Assembly (NCBI GenBank): GCA_963383645.1
Contig: OY726561.1
Span: 27,880,826-27,944,825 of the forward strand
DNA length: 64,000 bases
DNA from: Muscardinus avellanarius
Lineage: Eukaryota > Chordata > Mammalia > Rodentia > Gliridae
Reading direction: 5' to 3'
Program-made: the position numbers and the translations under genes
The notes under the pieces: model-generated
What the model saw: only the letters and a program-made list of their open reading frames with translations
Databases searched by the model: none
Told to the model about the DNA's origin: nothing
Part shown: positions 34,161 to 44,657 of the stretch, one piece after another
Layout of the letters: each line of letters begins with the position of its first letter
Numbering within the stretch: the stretch's first letter is position 1

Positions 34161-34178
34161 ATTGTTGTTAATTTTTAG
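34161..34178. repeat. 18-bp inverted repeat, right arm
   Basis: ATTGTTGTTAATTTTTAG, exact complement of 32784-32801. It directly abuts the L1 5' end at 34160. Confidence 0.93.
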
Positions 34179-34860
34179 GATTTCTAGTTGGAATATTAAT
34201 AAACCTTCAGATATAGCATTTGGAAATATTTTATCCCATTCTATTAGTAACTCTTAACTCTGGTTACATTGTCTTTGGATATACAATATGTTTTTTATTT
34301 TTTAGGGAGTTTGTATACTCTTCTGTTGCCTGTGCCATTGAAATCATAACCAAGAAATCACTGCCAATTTCAATGTTGTGAGGTTTTATGACCCAGATTT
34401 TCTCCTAAAAGTTTATAGTCTTAAGATTTATATTTAGGTCTTTTATCTATTTTGAGTTAATACTTGTATATGGGATTAGGTAAGGGTCCAATTTTATTCT
34501 TTTCCATGTAATTATTATGTTTCAACAATATTTAGTTAAAAGATTATTATTTCCACCACCAAATGTTCGTGGAAACCTTGTCAAAAATAACTTGACAATA
34601 TAGGGAAGAATTTAGCTCTAGGCTTTTATTTAACTCCAATGGTTTATATATCTGCCTTTAGAATAGTACTACACTGTTTCAATTATTGTAGCTTTATATG
34701 GTTTGAAATCAGAAAATATATATCTTCTAGCTTTGTTCTTTTTCAAGATCGATGTGGGTACCTAGAGTCCATATTCCATATTAGGATAGATTTTTTTTTC
34801 TGAAAAATAAATATATAAATATATGATAGTTTCACCTAAAAAATAGAAAAAAATAGATTC
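34179..34860 (-). mobile_element. Old L1 ORF2 fragment, antisense, inside the composite element
   Basis: Matches the antisense of mammalian-wide L1 ORF2 C-terminal sequence: TATTTTATCCCATTCTATTAG, TTTTGAGTTAATACTTGTATATGGG, TCCATGTAATTATTATG, AATTATTGTAGCTTTATATGG, TCTAGCTTTGTTCTTTTTCAAGATCG. More diverged than the L1 parts at either end of the composite, so probably captured as cargo in the source locus. Confidence 0.65.
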
Positions 34861-35166
34861 TCTGGTAAGAAAGAAAGCAAAAAGAAATATTGAAATGTTA
34901 TCTTTAAGTCATCAAAAGCTTGGTATCAGACAAATGAAACTGTTATGAGAGATTATCATTTTTAATTTTTGATAAATTGCTATAATACTAGATGTCAACT
35001 ACTAAGCCAAGCATAGGAGGGGGGGATAGGGAGAGAACGGGGTGGGGATCGGGTGGGGGCTGACTGGGCAATGTGTGCATGTATGTCTACAAAAGTATGT
35101 ATCCCACTATGATGTATGAATACAGTGCACCAATTAAAAATAAATATGGGAAAAAAAAGAAAAAAA

Positions 35167-35180
35167 AATAGTGAGTTCTA
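35167..35180 (+). repeat. 14-bp target-site duplication, right copy
   Basis: AATAGTGAGTTCTA immediately after the poly(A) of the L1 3' end, identical to 32773-32786. Confidence 0.75.
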
Positions 35181-35205
35181 GGATTGGTGGCTATGAAAAA
35201 CTCTG

Positions 35206-35206
<1 letters not shown>

Positions 35207-35291
<85 letters not shown>
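35207..35291. repeat. (TG)n-(AG)n microsatellite
   Basis: TG run 35207-35253 followed by AG run 35254-35291. Frames through it are repeat artefacts. Confidence 0.97.
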
Positions 35292-36314
35292 GATAGAGCT
35301 GAGTTCTTTTCTCCGTTCCCTTCTGCTTATGCACAGCACGTTTCCCAAGACTGTGCAGCTGATGCTCAGCAGACTTTTAGTTTTTGTTCAGGTCTGGTTT
35401 TGATCTGCAGTGTTCAGGGATGAGCAATTCCTTTCAAGTTATTTGCAAACCTTGTCAAAGCCTGATTGCAGCATGACATTGATGACAGACTGATTATTAC
35501 TTGTCTCAAAAAGCAGTGTAAGAACATATTGGCTTTCATGCAAACATCCAGCTTGTCATTAGCGTACGGTGCAAATGGCAGTGGTTTCATACCGGAATCC
35601 TGGAAGCGTAGGCACAAGAAGTCTACTGTGTTTTTATTGGTTCGAAAGGATTTCAGAAAAATTTTAAGGGTAGTTTTTGTTAAGTTAAATTTCCACAACA
35701 CCAAGACAAATGGTCATGGTTTGAATTTCTTGGGTTATCTTGAGGGAAATATAGTTTAGTAGATTAGAGAGAAACTTAAAAGACATATAAAATACCAATA
35801 ACTATTTTCCCCCTAAAGCAAGTATACTACGACTTTAGTATGAGTTGGATGCCAAAGTTCTGCTTGCTTAAAAAGCCTAAGCACTAAGTGTTGACAATTC
35901 TCAATCACTTGAGCTAGATTCAACTAGATGAACAAATTAGCTGCTTAGGATATGAATTAGACCTTGCACTAAGTACTTATCCTTTTCAAACCCCAGGAAC
36001 TTAATCATATTTTAAAACCATATGCATTCTGAAAAACTTCACATGAATTAAAAACTCTATAATTTCAGGTTTTTTCAAGAGTCATAAAACTTAGCTACCT
36101 GTCTACTTAATATTTATAAAATGGTTACTGAATGAAAGCTAGAAGCACTTATGGTCAGAGTATTATGTTGTCTTCTCACCTGTCTTCCTACTATTATTTT
36201 CTGCTTTTATTAGTTGACAGGTAAGAGGATAATCTAATTAAACCAAAGCCACTCGTTTCCAGAAGGAACAACTAAAATTAACTCTTACATAGTTAATTTA
36301 AAGAAAAGTTATAT
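35292..36314. other. Unique DNA with overlapping opposite-strand frames
   Basis: Frames at 35414-35704 (minus) and 35466-35759 (plus) overlap fully. Neither shows a domain. The block is less AT-rich than its surroundings and free of recognised repeats. Confidence 0.35.
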
Positions 36315-36530
36315 CACCAGGATAGTTGTGCATGCTTGTAATCTTAGTGCTTGGGAGGCTAAGACAGGAGGCTCACACGTTTAAGACCAGCCTTGGCAAC
36401 TTAGCAAGGCTCTCAGAAATTTATTATTACTTTATTTTTTACCTGTCTCAAGGTAAAAAATAAAAATGTCTGAGGGTATAGCTCAGAGGTAGAATGCTCC
36501 TGAGTTTAATCCCCATACAAAAAATAAAAT
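36315..36530 (+). mobile_element. B1-dID type SINE, sense
   Basis: CCAGGATAGTTGTGCATGC head, TGCTTGGGAGGCTAAGACAGG, an inserted TTATTATTACTTTATTTTT stretch near 36422, then ID half GTATAGCTCAGAGGTAGAATG and GAGTTTAATCCCC, with an A-rich tail. Confidence 0.9.
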
Positions 36531-36778
36531 TATATCTTTAAGAAAATAACTAGTTTTAAGTTACTTGAAGTTTTTATTTAAAAGTAACATATATACATGA
36601 AAAAAATAAATCAGTGCAGATCAGGTATTTAAAAGGAAAAATTTTCTCTGCAGATTTTTAATTTCCTACTATTACAGGTTATCACTGATGTGCAAATAAT
36701 TTTTGTCATCCAATTTTTATATAAATGGAATAAAACCTCAGTGTAGTTATTCACAGCCATTCTTTAGTCCCTTAACAT

Positions 36779-36960
36779 TATTAGAAGCTGTGGAATAAAA
36801 CTCAGTACCACCTCATTCAGAAATAAATGCTTATGGCAACAAAACATATGTGTCACAAATTTCTCTGGTGTTTGTTTATAAATAGCCTCAAACAGGAAAC
36901 AACATAAATATCTTTAAGTAGGACAACAGATAAATACATTACTGCATATTTATATAGCAA
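36779..36960 (+). mobile_element. Ancient L1 ORF2 3' fragment, sense
   Basis: Carries TTTGTTTATAAATAGCCTCAAACAGGAAACAACATAAATATC, matching the well-known old-L1 'ataatagccaaaaactggaaacaacccaaatg' order. Homologous to 32340-32480. Confidence 0.6.
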
Positions 36961-37084
36961 AATATTTACTTGGGATGGTATGTATGATCAATGCATACAT
37001 TTGAACTTATATTCAAGATACATAAAAATGCCAGTGAATCCATGAGAAAAAGAGTAACTAAAATATGAGCAAAATATTTGAACT

Positions 37085-37370
37085 ATTACTTGACCAAATG
37101 GCCAGTGGCCTTGTGCAAAGGAGGTCAGAATCACTCAGCTTCAGCTAAATATAAATTTTAAGCTACATGAAACAGCATCATACCACAAGCAGAATGACAA
37201 TAATTTTAAAAGGCAAAAGTACTGAATGTCGGTGAGGATATGAGTAAAATGAATTTATTTGTGGGAATTGGGAAGGGCTAATTGAGTGATGTGTTCACAT
37301 ATGCCTCTATTATCTTGTATTCCATTAAGATGCATGACTACAATGCACCAATAAAATTTATTTTTATTTT
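37085..37370 (+). mobile_element. L1 fragments: ORF2 C-terminal relic and young 3' terminus
   Basis: 37085-37245 resembles ORF2 sense sequence (ACCAAATGGCC, AGAATGACAATAATTTTAAAAGGC, GTGAGGATATGAG). 37250-37370 is the lineage's L1 3' terminus (GGGAATTGGGAAGGGC, GCCTCTATTATCTTGTATTCC, TACAATGCACCAATAAAA). A short inverted copy of the same terminus (CATTGGTTCATTGTAGTCAT) follows at 37379-37400 on the minus strand. Confidence 0.75.
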
Positions 37371-37479
37371 TTAATTTTTTCATTGGTTCATTGTAGTCAT
37401 ATTAATATACTCTGCAACCCATAATAACTATGTTGGGAAAAGTCTTTGATAGTATAAATCTAAATATACGCACAACTCC

Positions 37480-37800
37480 TTTACTCTTAATTTTCTACAC
37501 AATAGAAAAGATTGTTTTTGTCAACAAAACCATGAACATAAAATTTTATTTGCTTTTTAACTTTATTCATAATAATCCCAATTAGGAAACCAAGCAATTA
37601 TTCATAAGCAGAGAATACATACAATGTATGTTTATATGTGTTCTGGTTATGAATATAATATTATATTCATTTATAAATATCATATATGTATAAATATAAA
37701 TAAATACATTATGATACATTTATGTAATAAAATATTTTACAATGGTAGATAATAATTATAGTGAACATTAATAATGTAGAAGATAAGGTTTCTTCAGAGA
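37480..37800 (+). mobile_element. Ancient L1 ORF2 3' fragment, sense
   Basis: TTTATTCATAATAATCCCAATTAGGAAACCAAGCAATTATTCATAAGCAGAG shows the old-L1 order in sense. The remainder is AT-rich and diverged. Confidence 0.5.
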
Positions 37801-39262
37801 AGAGGTCAGTAATATTAAAAAGATTTAAAAATTTAGAATTTTATTTTTTTATTTATATAGGAGAAAGCAAAAAATTGATTTTTATATTTATAAATCAATA
37901 AGAAGAGATGAGGTATAAGAATCTCATTTAGAGTAATAATTAGAAAAGATTAAAACAATTAAGAGGGAATTTTATTCCTTTCTCATCTTAAGCAGTACAT
38001 ATATATATATATATTGTTTTATGATATTTTGAAATTACAAAACATCTCATATTTGAGGCTACTGAACTCAAATTAAAAGCTGTAGGGCACCCATTTTGCT
38101 AATGTTGATGTACATGCACCAGAAAAGCCATTAGAATTATAGTAAAGTCAAAGCCTGCCCAAGTCAAGAATTGAGATAGGCTTTGACTCAAAGTCTTCTC
38201 ACCTACCAGTCTTAGTAAAGACCATTCCCTGGAACCTCTCAAAACAAGCATATGCATTAGTCAGTGTGTGAGATTCAGTGGGGAAGACTTGGCAGAAAGA
38301 CAAAAAGGAGTCTCCAAACTTCTCTGGAAAGTGTTTTGCCACTTATCCTAAAGCTCTAACTCTGCCAACTGGAGTCAGTGGACTATTATAAATTTATATA
38401 TGCATTTAATCTGCCTGGAGATTTTTTTTTTACTTATATGGTACATCAACATTTCAAAACAACCTTTTAAGATACAGAAGCTTCCAAGAGGAAGGTTCTT
38501 CATATGTGAAAGGCAGCTTTCCTTCTGAAGGACAGCAATGACTAGTTTGTTTGAGTACAAAATTGACAGTTGGGAAAGTCTCAAATATAATTCTGGCTTT
38601 TCTACTTTCTTAGGTTAGCTATACAGAATAAAAAGGAACCTGTCAAGGAAGCCAGATTTTGGAGGATATATATAAACATAGTAAAAAGAGAGCTAGAAAT
38701 TTCATTCTAATAAAATCTGGGGAAATCCCTTGACCAATACGTGAGTAACCTTGTCTGAATAAATCTAGTTAAAACCCCGGGCAAAATTAGCACGAGAGAA
38801 ATCATGAAGCTTTGTGAAGAGAATTGAAGAATAATATAAAAGGGTTCTAGAGATAAAGAATATGATTCTATAAAGTTTGCCTTTATAGTTGAAATTAAAG
38901 TAGCTAAAATATTACAAAAGAATTCTGGAGAAAAAGTATATAATTTATAAAAATTATTTGTTTTTATGCTTGAAATAAAAGTAGTTTAAAATATTACAAA
39001 TAAGTGATTTTTGAAATTAATGAAATCACTTTATAAAATTAAACTAAAGTTTGTATGGTTAGCCCATTTTATTGTGGTTTGGAAGAGGCACCTTAGCCCT
39101 TGATAGGTCCCTCCTATATATATAGCTTTTAACCTAAGGGCTCTACATTGTCTCAGAGAGGTAGAGGCTGATTGAAGCCACACTTCTGTAATTGGACAAT
39201 ATTCACCACAGAGTCTGAGAAATTTGCCTCAAACTGCATCACATTTAAAAAATCCTATTAAG
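37801..39262. other. Unique AT-rich DNA
   Basis: No gene or element recognised. A short (TA)n lies near 38000-38015. The 69-residue minus frame at 38375-38584 is unassigned. Confidence 0.35.
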
Positions 39263-39482
39263 CCCAGCCTGTTGGTACACACTTGTAATTCCAGCATTTG
39301 GAAGGCTGAGACAGGAAGATCACGGTTCATGGATAGCCTCAGCTACTTAGTGAGGCCGTTTGCAACTCAGTGAGACTATTTCAAAATAAAGAATAAAAAT
39401 TTGGGCTGGGGGTATAGCTTGGAAGTAAAATAACCCTGAGTTCCATCCCAAGTACCACAAAAAATAAATAAATAAAAATAAA
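39263..39482 (+). mobile_element. B1-dID type SINE, sense
   Basis: GCCCAGCCTGTTGGTACACAC head, GCATTTGGAAGGCTGAGACAGG, linker CTACTTAGTGAGGCCG, ID half GTATAGCTTGGAAGTAAAAT and GAGTTCCATCCCAAGTACCAC, then an (AATA)n tail. Confidence 0.92.
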
Positions 39483-42313
39483 ATTTGAAAAATCCAAGGA
39501 CAAAGGAACCAAGTTCTCAATGGGAAACAATTTAGAATCAAGAGATTTAAATGGAAGTTGTGGTGAATAAAAGAAAAAGAAGAAAAGTTTCAATGGTAAG
39601 TAAATTTTCTCTTTCAAATGGGTCACCAAAATCCTGGCTTAGAACTTGGTAGAATTATGAAATTAATTAACCAGTTCACTAGATTATTTGTCAGAGATGC
39701 AACATTCTTTAAAATGGATGTTTGGTCTCTTAAGGGGTGGTAAACAAAATAAATATTTAGCTAATTTCTATAAAGTGGGCTAAGATATTGAAACAAAAAC
39801 TTGAAAGTAATTAACATAGTCATATATACTTTGAGGAGTTCTAGATCCATAACTTAGAAGAGAAATAACTTTGACCAATTCACAAATCTTTATGTGAAGT
39901 CTGGTAACTCAATTGTAAAAGAAATTTAATGGTGAAGATCTGTTCTGATGTTATTGTTGCCATGTCCTTTCTTATGGCCTGTTCCCTGTCACCAATGGAG
40001 GATTCATTCTGAAATTAGATTTGAAATATTATGTCTATCAGTGGGATATTTCATGTCCTAAAATTCCTTGGGCTATATATTTATGATTAATTTTTTTCAA
40101 ACTAAGCTATGTAGTGAAATTTCCCCTAGGCCAAGATTTTCAATTTCTATGTTTTTGATGGTTTCTCATTTTTAATTTTATCTAACTATCGAACTTCAGA
40201 CTATGAATCAATTTATTTGCATTTACATTTAGATATCGCAGAGGAGTGATTCACATTCATGATGTCTAAATTGAACCCACATTTTATTCAAACATGAATT
40301 TTTTTCTGTATTCCCTCTATTAGGAAGTAGAATACACATATACCCAAATACCTGGAAAAATCCTTCTCTCCCATACTACTTTTCCCATCTTATCTCTCCT
40401 GAAACTACCTTCCCTTATGTACCACAGTGGGGTATCATTTGCCATAACAATTACAAAGAAAATTAAGGTCAAACACTTTATTGATAGGAAAGCATTACAA
40501 CATCTAATTTTTTCTTACATGCATATACACATCTACACATACATATGTGTATATGTTATGTATATGCCTACATATAGGAAGAGAGAAGAGCAGTATGGCA
40601 TATACAAGCATATACACACAGAGTACATTTTATGAAAGCAAAACAACTAAAACACCTAGTTTGGCTAAACAAATTTAAAATATACAGGGTATGAGAATTC
40701 TCTAAAAGAAAATTCTAATTTGAGAAGGATAATAGAATGCTTTATAGCAGGACAACTAGGTGAAGTACAGCTAGTTTTGGAAAACAGTTGGTCAAGGATA
40801 GTTCTTAGAAGAGGCATGAATTGTCCTTGAGGAAGAAGAGTAAGACTTGAGGTTGTGTGCAAGAATGCATAGACAAGAACATCTGTGGGACATAAAGACA
40901 TGTAAGGGCGACAGTGGCCTTTCAAGGTCCCTTACAATTTCAAAAGAAAACAAAGAAGAAGAGGAAGAAAAATAAAGGAATCCTGTCCATTAAAATTCCA
41001 CTAACAAGGTCAAAGTGTTGCAAATTAGCTCAGTGTTCTTTTGCTCACTTTGAGATAAAAATCCCAAAAAGGACAAGCAATAACAAGTGAAGGAAGCTTT
41101 ATTTTAGGGCTTATGCTCAAGCAAAAGAGAAGCAATATTGGAGAGAGTGTTCCTGGGCTGGATTTTTATACAGATGTTCAACATGCATTTTATAGGTTGG
41201 CTTCTATAAACGCTGGCAAAACCAGCAATTGTTCAGGGTATTTACATCCATCTCATCTAATCTGCTGGGCATGGGGATCTGCTCATGCAGATCCATTTGG
41301 GAATCATCCCCAGAAAGATGGAGTAAGGCTCATTATTACACCATCCTAGGAATGTCACACAGTGGTCACAGACTGGAATTCTGCATATTGCAAAGGCTGT
41401 GGAAAGTTCTTTTACAAGCTTTAATGGAAGAAGGTGGCAGAAAGAGAGCTAAGCTAGTTTCTCTTTAGAGTCAGAAAACATGGTTGAAAAATGGGGTCTT
41501 TCTTATTCTCATTGGAGTCTGCCTCTTTGTATTGTATTCCATGTCCCTGGCTATTTGATTTATAATCTTTGGTGGTACTCCTTTCCAAACAAGATTATTC
41601 TGGCATTAAACAAAAATACTTAAATTGCTTAAATATCTCTTTTACATCACAGAATCATGTTAGAAAAAAATTTACATAGCGTTATTTTAAATAAAGGTGT
41701 GAAGAGTAGTAGTTAAAAGTAATATACATCTATATATACTTTATAAATGTTTCAATTGAATATTTACTAACAAAATTTTTTGATATATGACTGTGCCTTT
41801 AGTTCTAAATTCAAAGTTAAAGGTATGACATAATTACCTATATGGTTCCATTTTTTAAAAAGAAAAGATACCTGAAAGATCTTATTTTCTCTAATTTTTA
41901 TTTGAAGTCTATATCTGATAGGTTTGGGATCAAGGCTGAAGTGGGCAGAATTTGTAGTAACAAAGATGACTTATGTGCTCAAAAACACACATCCAAACTA
42001 GAGGAGTAGTGCAACATATGTTGAAACAATTGCAAAGGAGAAAATGAGGAACACAAATAAGGCAGAAACTTATTTGATAGTAAAATTCTGATCTAAGAAG
42101 GGATTTTGTGAAACACTAGGTTCTAGAATTGAATATTAATGTTTGAATAGTAATAAAGAAATAATGAGCAAGTTAAAAATGTTGGCAGCTTAACTATCTG
42201 ATAGAATAAATGGGATACTGAAATGTAACTGAGAGCTCAGAAGATAAAAAATAGGAACAAGAAAATGTTTAATATAGGTACCTGCATAGATTCTAAGTGA
42301 AATAAGGTATATC
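39483..42313. other. Unique AT-rich DNA
   Basis: About 2.8 kb without recognised SINE or L1. Frames at 40417-40635, 40665-40925 and 41113-41468 lack domains. The block 41100-41470 is slightly GC-richer and single-copy-looking. Confidence 0.35.
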
Positions 42314-42396
42314 TAAACCAGGCACAAAGTACTACATGACTTCTCATTCCAGTGCTTGGGAAAGTTGAAACAAGAGAATCACAGGTCAGAGGCCAG

Positions 42397-42398
<2 letters not shown>
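42314..42398 (+). mobile_element. B1-like SINE half, sense
   Basis: AAACCAGGCACAAAGTACTACATGAC, CCAGTGCTTGGGAAAGTTGAAACAAGAGAATCAC, then GAGGCCAGTA running straight into (CA)n. The ID half is absent or replaced by the microsatellite. Confidence 0.7.

Positions 42399-42483
<85 letters not shown>
42399..42483. repeat. (CA)n-(TA)n microsatellite
   Basis: CA run 42399-42443 then a TA run of about 20 units, 42443-42483. The TA part is a perfect palindrome. Confidence 0.97.
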
Positions 42484-42487
<4 letters not shown>

Positions 42488-42862
42488 TTTGAAATATGAA
42501 GAATCAGAGCAAGAGAAAAGAAACTTAAGTGTAGCAGGCACTATGGTTTTGAAAGCCTGTCACCTCTCAAGTTCTCACCTCCAGTTCTGTTCTGTTCATA
42601 GCCTTAAGTTTATGCTGTTGTTCTCAGGAACTGCCATGTGGAATGGCAGCTACCTTTGTAGATTCCTCTCTACCTTCTCCACTTGAAATGATTTCAGCAC
42701 ATGTATATTTCCCAATAAATGAGATTGAAGTTCCCATCGGGTAAGCAAAATGAAAGCGAGGCTGATATATTCTCATCAAAAATCCTGAGCAAATGTGGGC
42801 AAGAATCCACAAAAATTGATGTGTTATTATCAGTACTTTATTTTAGGAGACTGACAATAGTG

Positions 42863-42875
42863 GTTTCTTTCTTTC

Positions 42876-42939
<64 letters not shown>

Positions 42940-42942
42940 TTT
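42863..42942. repeat. (TTTC)n microsatellite
   Basis: About 19 TTTC units with one interruption near 42877. The 107-codon plus frame at 42719-43042 is a product of this repeat. Confidence 0.96.
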
Positions 42943-43074
42943 GTCTCTAGGAGTGATATTAACCGGCATTTCTCCTTTGACTAAAGCGAGGTCGGTGGCA
43001 AAATTTTACTTCCATGTTCTTAGAATTTTTTGGCCAAGCTGAAAAATGAAAATGACATAAGACCTATCTTATGT

Positions 43075-43390
43075 GAAAAGTAGGAAAAAATTTAGACCCA
43101 GAAGGAACTCTAGACAAAGGAGGAGAAACCCTAGTAGAGTGAAGGAAGGGACCTAACTGAGGGGGATCTGAGGGAGAAGGAAGACTTGAAGAGAGAAATA
43201 CCTCCATGGACATAGTGTACACACACAGACTTATTGATGGCAATCACTCTGTTGAGCTCAAGAAGGTGGGGAGTGGGGTGGGAACTGGGATAAAGCTCAA
43301 TGAATATGTTCTACATGAATGTATGCTTCTATTACCCTGAACTTCATCAAGGTGTATGATTACGATGCACCAATAAAAAAAACAACTAAA
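43075..43390 (+). mobile_element. L1 3' end (3'UTR), sense, 5'-truncated
   Basis: Follows the family's 3'UTR order: AACTCTAGACAAAGGAGGAGAAACC, GGGACCTAACTGAGGGGGATC, a G-rich tract GGTGGGGAGTGGGGTGGG, then GTATGATTACGATGCACCAATAAAAAA. A stretch TACACACACAGACTTATTGATGG replaces the usual TGTACATTCACA. Confidence 0.85.
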
Positions 43391-44585
43391 ATTAAATCAA
43401 GTAAGATGAGAAAAGCATATAGTTTTACTGAAGTTTTATATGATACAAGAAATGAAAGCCCAAAGAAGAGGAAAATCTCAATGCTTTTATCCTAGGTTGA
43501 ACAAAGAGTCATAATTGTGGAAAAGTAACTAGACCATGTGTGGAGGCAACAGAAAGATAAGGTATATTTGAACAAGGCCTGCTTGTACAGATATTTCTTG
43601 GTCTCAGTTTCCTGTCCTTGATGATAAGAATGTTATTTCTCTTCAGAGATAGGGAGGACAACTACATGACAGTTTTATCTTCTACTTTCAGGAAGAAAAA
43701 AGGGAGGATCAGAGGACTGTTTCTATACCTATTTATTTTTTAAGTGCCTTTTTAACTCAAAATAATTCTATGCCAAAGTGGTTTTGTTTTGGTGTCATAT
43801 ATTCTGCCCCAATTCAGTGGCATCTGTTATGGTTTTCCATGTTGAAATAACCAAAATTTATTTGTAGAGAAATTCTTTGAGGCTCTGAAATGTCCCTTTA
43901 TCAAAATTTCACCTACTCTTAGAATTCATTGATTATTAATGCTGGATTATTAACTTTATTATAATACTTGTCATTTTATTGTAATAGCTTGTTATATTTC
44001 TCTTCTCTTTTTCTTTATTCATCTGTGATTCTTATTTTATTCAATATTACAATTATCCTTACACATTTGGAGCTCAAAATTGCCATAATTGGACTTAAAA
44101 GAGTCCCTTTAAGTCCTGTGTCTTCCTTACAAGATTAGATTAGAACATTTTTTGAGGACTCCTGATTTTCTAGACAAGAAAGATTTGCTTTAAATTTTTT
44201 TCTTTTACCAAAATAGTTTGGAATCCAGCTATATTTGATACTTCAGGCAGAAGGGAGCTAGATTCTGCTGAATCTTCTCTATTCCCTACTGTCTTGAGTT
44301 TATTCTGGATCCCAGTCAGGAGAATCATGAATGTGCCTTCCCTGTTTCCATCAACATGAAATAATTTTACTCCATTTACCAGATTCCTTAAGAAATCTGG
44401 AAGATTTTTTAACATTTTTTTATTTTTTTAAATGATGAATAATTCTTTGTGTTCTATCTGTCTTTTCCATGGAGACTAAAGGTAAGGCCGTTAGTCAACC
44501 TTATTCACAATGGCCTTTCTATTAGAAGCCAAGTAGAATCCTTGTGTAAATATGCAGTGGATTGCTTTGTTCAGGTAACAATTTA
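43391..44585. other. Unique AT-rich DNA
   Basis: No element recognised. The minus-strand frame 44170-44415 (81 codons) is unassigned. Confidence 0.35.
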
Positions 44586-44657
44586 CAGAAAGAAAGAAGT
44601 AAAGAAGGAAGGAAGAAAAGGAGGGAGCAAAAGAGGAAGGAGGAAGGGAGGGAGCGG
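44586..44657. repeat. Purine-rich (GAAG/GGAA)n tract
   Basis: Imperfect AG-only repeat of GAAA, GAAG and GGAG units. It creates part of the plus frame 44449-44703. Confidence 0.9.

Larger units (their letters stand above)
32787..35166 (+). mobile_element. Composite half-L1 (HAL1-like) retroelement with 5' inversion
   Basis: A 2.4-kb unit between 14-bp direct repeats, in two oppositely oriented parts. 32787-34160 is inverted: minus-strand L1 5'UTR, intact ORF1, about 30 nt of inter-ORF sequence (to about 32878), then about 90 nt of other sequence. 34161-35166 is direct: old antisense-L1 sequence (to about 34860), about 130 nt unassigned, L1 3'UTR from about 34990 (CTAAGCCAAGCATAGGAGG) and poly(A). 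The 18-bp overlap makes both parts contiguous in one source RNA: 5'UTR, ORF1, insert, 3'UTR, poly(A), with no ORF2. That is inference from junctions; separate events are the alternative. Confidence 0.7.

Noticed and set aside
42719..43042. 107-codon plus-strand ORF with FLSFFLS repeats
   Set aside because: Product of the (TTTC)n array.
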